A stretch of DNA of 10,786 bases from Wenzhouxiangella sp. (lineage in GTDB: Bacteria > Pseudomonadota > Gammaproteobacteria > Xanthomonadales > Wenzhouxiangellaceae), in contig SKZJ01000256.1 of NCBI GenBank assembly GCA_007127425.1, positions 1 to 10,786 on the forward strand. The letters are read 5' to 3'. Position numbers and translations under genes: made by a program. Shown here piece after piece: positions 6,624-10,786 of the stretch. Numbering within the stretch: the first letter of the stretch is position 1; each line of letters starts with the position of its first letter. The notes under the pieces were generated by a model. It was given only the letters and a program-made list of their open reading frames with translations, was not told where the DNA came from and made no database searches.

Positions 6624-8444
6624 TCAGAGGTCTCGAGCGACGCGGAACCCGACACGCATGTCGGCGCCATCCGGGGCACTGGCAATCCGGAAGGCCGAGC
6701 GGGACATCGCCGGCGTACTCGACCAGGCACCGCCACGAACCACGCGCCGGTTGCAACCCGGATTCACCCACGCAGAACCGTCACCGGGGGCGCGTACGTA
6801 ACTGTCATGCCAGCAATCCTTGACCCACTCCATGACGTTACCGCCCATATCGTAGAGACCGAACGGATTGGCCTCGAGGCTACCAACCGGAGCCGGGCCC
6901 CAAAAACCGGAGTTGTAACGCCTGAAAGCGACGTTCCAGCGTGCCCCGCTGGGTGATTGGTCCCGATCACCGGTAACGTTCTCCACCGCACTGTCCGGCG
7001 TACCGGTGCCCCACCAATAAGGGGTTTGAGATCCCGCACGCAGCGCATACTCAAACTCAGCCTCCGACGGGAGTCGGTAAGCGCGTCCGGTTCTATCGGC
7101 AAGCCACTGGGCATAGGCTTCAGCGTCATTCCACGACACATGCAGCACCGGCAGGTCGTCCGACGCGTCTCTGCCAGCATAGTCATGACGCCAGTTAATG
7201 CCGCTTTGGCGATCCATGCGGCCACTATTGAGGTCATAGACACGCGATGCACCCGCGTCCTCGGCATCGGTGCGATAGCCCGTGTCGCTGACGAACAGTC
7301 TGAAATCCCCGACCGTGATCTCTGTCTGGGCCAGAGCGAAACCGCGATCGAAGGTCACCCGATGCCGCGGGCCCTCGTTGCTCATACGATCGTCCTCGTT
7401 TTCAGGAGACCCCATCATGAAGGTTCCCGCCGGAATGACGACCATTTCAGGACCCGAAACGCCCAGGCCGTCGAGCATGTCGGTAAACACCTGACCGGGC
7501 TCGAAACTGCCGTAAAGTCGGGCATCTTCAAGCGAGTTTCGCAAACGATCGATGCGCTCCCGATCATGACCCAGCGCCACCAGTTGGGTGATGTCATCCT
7601 CGGCATCGTCGTAACGCCCCTCGTCGATGGCGACCAGCACGGCTTCATCGAGATCGGTGATCTGACGATCGCGGATTGAAACCATTTCGGCACGTGCCTG
7701 CTCGATGGCCTCCGGGTCCTCATGCACTTCGCCGGCCTGCTCGAGGAGCTCCTCGGCGCCTTCGAAGTCCATTTCAGCCGCCATCTCCAGGGCCTCGTCG
7801 ATCAGCGCTTCATGTACGTTCGCCAACCCTGTCAGGGCCGCCTGGTTCTGGTCATCGATTTCAAGCACTGCGCGATAGTGCTCGACAGCATTGTCGCCCG
7901 GTGGGGCAACCAGCCGGCCCTGTTCAATCGCGTCATCACCCTGCGCCAGCAATCCATTGATCGAACCAATTCGATCCATCTCGGCGCGAATGGCGCCAAT
8001 CACGGGATGCCCGGAATCAATTTCAGCAATGACGCCGGCCAGCCGGTTGGCCAACGCGAGGTTGCCGTCGGACAACGCGGCACCGGCATCGTCCCCGACC
8101 TCGTCCATGAGGTCGCGAAGTGCATCCTGGACCTCCGGGTCGTCCGGCCTGAATGCCCTTGAGGTCAACAGGCTCTGCAAACGCGCGTCCTGATCCGGAT
8201 CCGGCAGGCTAACGTCCGGCCGTGGTTCGGCCGGCTGAGTCGGGATATCGACGACCGGTGCGTCCATCGACCACTCGCCCCCACCTTCACCGACGACGTC
8301 GCCGAGACGACGGACCCGACGCCGAGTATCACGTTCATCTTCCGATTCCTCTTGTGTTTCAGGTTGTTCCGCTTCGTCCTGTGCCTGTGCCGGCCATGCG
8401 GCCAAAAGCAGAACGGCGCCAAAAATAATCGCCAGATACCTCAT
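6624..8444 (-). CDS. secreted SUMF1/FGE-domain protein with helical repeat region, catalytic cysteines absent
   Basis: A 606-aa protein. Residues 1-21 form a Sec signal peptide (MRYLAIIFG, hydrophobic core, cut after AQA), so it is probably periplasmic. Residues 22-333 are very rich in Asp/Glu and Ala and look helical and TPR-like. From MVVIPAGTFMMGSP (334-347) to the end is an FGE-sulfatase (SUMF1) domain with LPSEAEFEYALRAG (458-471), GGNVMEW (534-540) and RVVRGGAW (567-574) to GFRVARDL. In true formylglycine-generating enzymes two copper-binding cysteines follow the GG[SA][WY] motif; here both positions are serines (576, 581). The only two cysteines, 544 and 564, could form a disulfide. 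So it is unlikely to make formylglycine; a structural, regulatory or other PvdO/EgtB-like role is open. The start at 8444 has GAGG upstream and begins the signal peptide; a 47-residue longer reading has neither. It is transcribed alone, divergent from rnd. Confidence 0.88.
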   Translation of the reverse strand: MRYLAIIFGAVLLLAAWPAQAQDEAEQPETQEESEDERDTRRRVRRLGDVVGEGGGEWSMDAPVVDIPTQPAEPRPDVSLPDPDQDARLQSLLTSRAFRPDDPEVQDALRDLMDEVGDDAGAALSDGNLALANRLAGVIAEIDSGHPVIGAIRAEMDRIGSINGLLAQGDDAIEQGRLVAPPGDNAVEHYRAVLEIDDQNQAALTGLANVHEALIDEALEMAAEMDFEGAEELLEQAGEVHEDPEAIEQARAEMVSIRDRQITDLDEAVLVAIDEGRYDDAEDDITQLVALGHDRERIDRLRNSLEDARLYGSFEPGQVFTDMLDGLGVSGPEMVVIPAGTFMMGSPENEDDRMSNEGPRHRVTFDRGFALAQTEITVGDFRLFVSDTGYRTDAEDAGASRVYDLNSGRMDRQSGINWRHDYAGRDASDDLPVLHVSWNDAEAYAQWLADRTGRAYRLPSEAEFEYALRAGSQTPYWWGTGTPDSAVENVTGDRDQSPSGARWNVAFRRYNSGFWGPAPVGSLEANPFGLYDMGGNVMEWVKDCWHDSYVRAPGDGSAWVNPGCNRRVVRGGAWSSTPAMSRSAFRIASAPDGADMRVGFRVARDL

Positions 8445-8496
8445 CAAGACCTCAATTTTTGCTGGATAATGTGCTGGATTGCGCGGCCGGCATTCA

Positions 8497-8511
8497 GGAA
8501 CAATTTGTTCC
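8497..8511. promoter_or_regulatory. 15-bp palindrome in the divergent SUMF1-rnd intergenic region
   Basis: GGAACAATTTGTTCC has perfect 7-bp arms around a central T. It lies 53 bp upstream of the SUMF1-domain start, downstream of that gene's candidate promoter, so it could be an operator or form a hairpin in the mRNA leader. The half-site resembles an ECF sigma -35 (GGAAC), but no matching -10 is seen on either strand. Confidence 0.4.
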
Positions 8512-8529
8512 GAAATACCGCCCTCCCTT

Positions 8530-8557
8530 TTTACAGACCTGAAAAATAGCTTATTCG
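8530..8557 (+). promoter_or_regulatory. weak candidate promoter of rnd
   Basis: TTTACA (8530-8535, 5/6 to the -35 consensus) lies 16 bp before TATTCG (8552-8557, 3/6 to the -10). It overlaps the candidate SUMF1-gene promoter on the other strand. The leader to the chosen rnd ATG would be about 110 nt. Confidence 0.25.
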
Positions 8558-8571
8558 GGCGCTGTTCACAA
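8543..8571 (-). promoter_or_regulatory. candidate promoter of the SUMF1-domain gene
   Basis: On the minus strand TTGTGA (complement of 8566-8571) and TATTTT (complement of 8543-8548) are separated by 17 bp, each 4/6 to consensus. The start would be near 8536, leaving a leader of about 90 nt that contains the 15-bp palindrome. Confidence 0.4.
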
Positions 8572-8676
8572 CACCACTTGTACAAACCACCCGATCAGAT
8601 GGACACGACGAGCATCAGGCAGGTCGCCTGCAAGACCACCGTGCAACGAGCTGAAAGCGCCGTTGCCGAGGCCAGT

Positions 8677-9759
8677 ATGGTCAGCAACCCCGCGGACCTG
8701 AAAGCAGCCAGCGAACGCTGGGGGGACGCCGACATCATCGGCCTCGACACAGAGTTCGTCCGCGAAAAGACCTTTCGGGCACGCCCAGGATTGATCCAGA
8801 TCAGCGACGGTGCAGAAATCTGGTTGGCCGATCCCGTCGCCCAGCCCGAAATACCGCAACTGGGCCACCTGCTTGCCGATACCGGCATCACCAAAGTGCT
8901 GCACAGCGTCGGCGAGGACCTGGAGGTACTCGAACAGGTCGGAGGTGCCCTGCCCGAGCCGCTGTTTGATACCCAGATTGCTGCCGCCATGCTCGGCCTG
9001 CCGTTGCAGTGTCGCTACGAAACGCTTGTCGAGGAAACCTTCGGCGCGCACCTGCCCGGTGGCAAGGCTCGCAATGACTGGTGCCGCAGGCCGCTGGACC
9101 CCGCATTTCTCGAATATGCCGCCCAGGACGTGATCTGGTTGCCACGCTTGTGCCGGCACCTGGCCGAGCACCTCGAGCAGCGGGGTCGCCTGGCCTGGCT
9201 CGAGGAAGACTGTGCACGCATCGTCGACAACGCACGAAGAAGACTGGGTCCGCCCCCGCTCAGTCGAATCAAGGGTGCCGGTCGACAGCCTGATGAAGTT
9301 CTGGCCGTTCTCGCGCCCCTGGCGGAATGGCGTGAAGAGCAGGCGGCCGAACGCGACCTGCCACGTCGATTCGTTCTATCCGACGAGGCGATGATCGACC
9401 TTGCCGAAACGGCGTGCAGAAATGGGGCCGAATCCGCGGTATCGACACTCAAGCCCGGTATGCGGCGACGGCACGGCGACAGGCTGGTCGAAACAATCGA
9501 AACCATCGATCACGACGCTTTCCACCGGCCGGCCTGGCTTTACGCACTCGACAATGACCAGCGTGAACAGTTACGCGTTGCTCAATCGGCCGTACGCACC
9601 CTGGCCGAAGAACAACAGCTCGACCCGGCCCTTATCGCCAGCAAGAAGGAACTGACCCGCATCATTCGCGGCGAGCGCCCCGAGTGGCTTGAAGGCTGGC
9701 GAGGCGGGTTGCTGATCGAGCGACTCCAGGCGGCATCTGTTAACATTCCCGCCACTTGA
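8677..9759 (+). CDS. rnd: ribonuclease D
   Basis: A 3'-to-5' exoribonuclease that trims tRNA precursors and other stable RNAs, in the DEDDy exonuclease family. From the chosen start it is 360 aa (E. coli RNase D is 375). Catalytic residues are visible: Asp24 and Glu26 in LDTEFVR (Exo I), Asp81 in SVGEDLEVL (Exo II), Tyr147 and Asp151 in EYAAQDV (Exo III). The second half holds the HRDC-type domain, beginning near residue 205 (LAPLAEWREEQAAERDLP), and the C-terminal SGWRG-like motif appears as EGWRGGLL. ATG 8677 has a GAGG five nt upstream and an N-terminus length like E. coli. An in-frame ATG at 8599 would add 26 non-conserved residues without a Shine-Dalgarno. tRNA-Arg lies 10 bp after its stop, which fits a tRNA-processing context but is probably incidental. 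Confidence 0.93.
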   Translation: MVSNPADLKAASERWGDADIIGLDTEFVREKTFRARPGLIQISDGAEIWLADPVAQPEIPQLGHLLADTGITKVLHSVGEDLEVLEQVGGALPEPLFDTQIAAAMLGLPLQCRYETLVEETFGAHLPGGKARNDWCRRPLDPAFLEYAAQDVIWLPRLCRHLAEHLEQRGRLAWLEEDCARIVDNARRRLGPPPLSRIKGAGRQPDEVLAVLAPLAEWREEQAAERDLPRRFVLSDEAMIDLAETACRNGAESAVSTLKPGMRRRHGDRLVETIETIDHDAFHRPAWLYALDNDQREQLRVAQSAVRTLAEEQQLDPALIASKKELTRIIRGERPEWLEGWRGGLLIERLQAASVNIPAT

Positions 9760-9769
9760 CCCTCCCCAA

Positions 9770-9846
9770 GCCCCGGTAGCTCAGCAGGATAGAGCAGCCG
9801 CCTCCTAAGCGGCAGGTCGCAGGTTCGACTCCTGCCCGGGGCGCCA
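9770..9846 (+). tRNA. tRNA-Arg (anticodon CCT)
   Basis: A 77-nt tRNA. The acceptor stem GCCCCGG (9770-9776) pairs with CCGGGGC (9836-9842), discriminator G9843, and CCA is encoded at 9844-9846. The anticodon stem GCCGC/GCGGC (9797-9801 with 9809-9813) encloses CTCCTAA, anticodon CCT (9804-9806), reading AGG. The T-arm contains GGTTCGACTCC. It begins 10 bp after the rnd stop with no clear promoter of its own, so it may be co-transcribed with rnd. Its 3' end is duplicated downstream. Confidence 0.97.
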
Positions 9847-9892
9847 GATTCGACGAATTCTCTGACCTTCTTCGAAGTCGCAAGCCTCTCAA

Positions 9893-9915
9893 CCGGCACA
9901 AGTCGAACCTGCGAC
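9893..9915 (-). repeat. degraded inverted copy of the tRNA-Arg T-arm region
   Basis: The minus strand of 9901-9915 is identical over 15 nt to tRNA-Arg 9816-9830 (variable loop into T-arm). Continuing to 9893 it matches 20 of 23 positions. The same strand segment also pairs with a third partial copy at 9927-9934 (CGAACCTG with CAGGTTCG, 8 bp). An RNA reading through the tRNA could pair this segment with the T-arm. Confidence 0.6.
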
Positions 9916-9935
9916 AAATTAACAATCAGGTTCGC

Positions 9936-10004
9936 ATCTTGCACGTCAGTGCAAGATCGCTGGAGCGAAGCGACAGCCCGAAGGGCAAGCAGCCGCAAGG
10001 CTGC
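9936..10004 (+). other. run of four short hairpins behind tRNA-Arg
   Basis: Consecutive perfect stems are seen. 9936-9944 pairs with 9949-9957 (9 bp, loop GTCA). TCGCT (9957-9961) faces AGCGA (9964-9968). GCCC (9976-9979) pairs with GGGC (9983-9986) around loop GAA. GCAGCC (9989-9994) pairs with GGCTGC (9999-10004) around a GCAA tetraloop of the GNRA type. Four stems in 69 nt suggest a structured RNA tail or a repetitive palindromic element. No T-run follows. Confidence 0.4.
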
Positions 10005-10034
10005 GCAGCACCCCTGCCCGGGGCGCCAGATTTG

Positions 10035-10102
10035 AGGTTCTAGGTTCTAGGTTCTAGGTTCTAGGTTCTAGGTTTTGGGGGCTAGGTGCTAGGGGCTAGG
10101 GG
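10035..10102 (+). repeat. heptanucleotide tandem repeat (CTAGGTT type)
   Basis: Five perfect AGGTTCT units run from 10035 to 10069. Read in the CTAGGTT register the 7-nt phase holds from 10040 to 10102 over nine units: five CTAGGTT, a degenerate TTGGGGG, CTAGGTG and two CTAGGGG. The array begins 3 nt after the second copy of the tRNA 3' end. It is probably a variable-number repeat, with the 3' side older and diverged. Confidence 0.9.
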
Positions 10103-10220
10103 GCACGAATCCTGCGAAGCTGGCTGATGCGCTTCGATAAGCTGTGGCGGCTTCTCAACGGCACGGACCTGGATCAACCCCCACCGCGTAGCTACGGGTG
10201 CCGATGCGCCGACGCACCGC
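10103..10220. other. gene-free spacer
   Basis: No credible reading frame or RNA gene is visible. The only structure is the palindrome CGTAGCTACG (10187-10196) flanked by CACC (10182-10185) and GGTG (10197-10200), which extends it to 9 pairs with one bulged base. Confidence 0.4.
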
Positions 10221-10264
10221 CGAACCAGCCAGCGAACCGACGAACTAACGAACAAACGAAACAA
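10221..10264. repeat. degenerate octamer repeat CGAACNNA
   Basis: CGAACCAG (10221-10228), CGAACCGA (10233-10240), CGAACTAA (10241-10248), CGAACAAA (10249-10256) and CGAAACAA (10257-10264) form a drifting 8-nt period, with a 4-nt interruption after the first unit. It overlaps the stop codon and last codons of the FMN reductase gene. Confidence 0.6.
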
Positions 10265-10781
10265 ACCCCTCCAACCAGCTAGCCACCTGCTCGCGCAGCT
10301 TCTCATCGGCATCAGCGCCGTCAAAGCGTTCTCCGGCCTTCGACACCCGGAGGTAGCCGGGGTAGAGCTCGCAGCCGAGTTGCCTGAGGTTGATCAGGGC
10401 GCCGGCCTGGGCAAAGGCGGTACCCCAGGCGCCGGGGGTGGCGCCGGCGATCGCGGTCTTGCGTCCACCGAAAGTCGGTTTCATTTCCTCGCCCGGGCGC
10501 GTGAGCCAATCGAGCGCATTTTTCAGCACGCCCGGCATGCCGGCGTTGTATTCGGGTGTCACAAGAATCAGGCCATCTGCAGCCTTGATCTGTCCACGCA
10601 GTTGCTCAACGGCCGAGGGGATTCCCTCTCGCTCTTCCAGATCGCCGTCATACAAGGGAATACCATGCAATGTCGCCACTTCGAGCGTCACAGCATCGGG
10701 TGCTTCCTCTTTCATCAGGTCAGCCAAGCGAGTATTGAATGAATTCTTCCGCAGGCTTCCCGAAACGGTAATCAGTTTCAT
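10245..10781 (-). CDS. NADPH-dependent FMN reductase (ChrR/YieF-like flavoprotein)
   Basis: A 178-aa flavodoxin-like NAD(P)H:FMN/quinone oxidoreductase, cytoplasmic; relatives reduce FMN, quinones, azo dyes or chromate, usually as dimers or tetramers. The FMN phosphate loop GSLRKNSFNTRL (8-19) is preceded by a beta-strand MKLITVS, and TPEYNAGMPGVLKNALDW (75-92) is the family's flavin-contact signature. GATPGAWGT follows at about 113-121. Length fits the family (E. coli ChrR/YieF, 188 aa). The ATG is the complement of 10779-10781, leaving only 5 bases of upstream sequence, so promoter and Shine-Dalgarno cannot be judged. The last codons (FVSFVR and the TAG) fall in the octamer repeat, so the C-terminus may have been shifted by repeat change. 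It converges on tRNA-Arg. The specific electron acceptor is unknown. Confidence 0.92.
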   Translation of the reverse strand: MKLITVSGSLRKNSFNTRLADLMKEEAPDAVTLEVATLHGIPLYDGDLEEREGIPSAVEQLRGQIKAADGLILVTPEYNAGMPGVLKNALDWLTRPGEEMKPTFGGRKTAIAGATPGAWGTAFAQAGALINLRQLGCELYPGYLRVSKAGERFDGADADEKLREQVASWLEGFVSFVR

Positions 10782-10786
10782 GTTGC

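Larger units (their letters stand above)
9831..10032. repeat. 20-bp direct repeat of the tRNA-Arg 3' end (att-like) bounding a 182-bp unit
   Basis: The last 16 nt of tRNA-Arg plus GATT (9831-9850) recur perfectly at 10013-10032. Beyond this core the flanks still partly match: AC two bases upstream, and GA and G just downstream. Duplication of a tRNA 3' end is the usual footprint of site-specific integration, with the tRNA restored at attL and a copy left at attR. Only 162 bp lie between the copies and no gene is present, so this would be a decayed remnant or a minimal passenger. A simple tandem duplication is an alternative. The coordinates span both copies. Confidence 0.65.

Noticed and set aside
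6624..8444. Active formylglycine-generating enzyme (sulfatase maturation)
   Set aside because: Both catalytic cysteines are replaced by serine, and no sulfatase is nearby.
8497..8511. LexA/SOS box or ECF sigma promoter
   Set aside because: The spacing between GAAC and GTTC is 5 rather than 4, neither neighbour is an SOS gene, and no ECF -10 lies at the right distance on either strand.
8445..8585. N-terminal extension of the SUMF1-domain protein by 47 residues to an ATG at 8585
   Set aside because: It would bury the clear signal peptide starting at 8444, lacks a Shine-Dalgarno site, and would run through the candidate promoter and palindrome.
8479..8676. Longer RNase D starting at an ATG at 8479 or 8599
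   Set aside because: The extra residues do not resemble the family, no Shine-Dalgarno precedes them, and ATG 8677 has GAGG at good spacing and matches the E. coli N-terminal length.
9741..9746. TAACAT as -10 of tRNA-Arg
   Set aside because: No -35 at a workable distance; the nearest TTGCTG is 26 bp away.
10035..10102. CRISPR array or origin iterons
   Set aside because: The unit is 7 nt with no spacers, no cas or replication genes and no DnaA-type boxes; it is a simple tandem repeat.

Overview
The window is GC-rich bacterial chromosome with densely packed, ordinary housekeeping genes. The protein families present suggest a gammaproteobacterium near the Xanthomonadales/Chromatiales. These include a Fe-type SodB, a PurE-PurK pair, an approximately 90-residue Trm112-like protein, a MetX homologue of the Xanthomonas serine O-succinyltransferase type, and RNase D. 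That placement is inferred from remembered family sequences; no search was run.

Layout: 1-530 is the 3' part of sodB (+), followed by a strong hairpin. 724-2966 is a two-gene unit (+): argD, overlapped by 4 bp by an orphan FbpC-like ABC ATPase whose last 46 bp overlap the 3' end of purK on the other strand. 2921-4542 is the purE-purK operon (-), also with a 4-bp stop/start overlap. Divergent from it is a small Trm112-like gene (4673-4942, +), probably translated from a leaderless mRNA, then the metX-family acyltransferase (5051-6142) and tRNA-Leu(CAA) (6187-6273).

6274-6623 has no gene. It holds a 180-bp non-coding, MITE-like element (6360-6539) with perfect 23-bp terminal inverted repeats, a perfect 8-bp target duplication and a nested 18-bp inverted repeat. 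After it comes the rho-independent terminator of the next gene. That gene (6624-8444, -) encodes a secreted, very acidic protein with an N-terminal helical repeat region and a C-terminal FGE-sulfatase (SUMF1) domain lacking both catalytic cysteines. It is divergent from rnd (8677-9759, +), with a 15-bp operator-like palindrome between them.

9770-9846 is tRNA-Arg(CCT). Behind it is a 182-bp cassette bounded by a 20-bp duplication of the tRNA 3' end. It contains a degraded inverted copy of the tRNA T-arm region and a run of four hairpins. It is followed by a heptanucleotide tandem repeat (10040-10102) and a degenerate octamer repeat that runs into the 3' end of an NADPH-dependent FMN reductase gene (10245-10781, -).

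The genes do not form one pathway: they cover superoxide defence, arginine/lysine, purine and sulfur amino acid synthesis, RNA maturation and flavin reduction. The unusual content is in the two tRNA-adjacent intergenic regions and the catalytically altered SUMF1-domain protein. I see no clear new multi-gene system.
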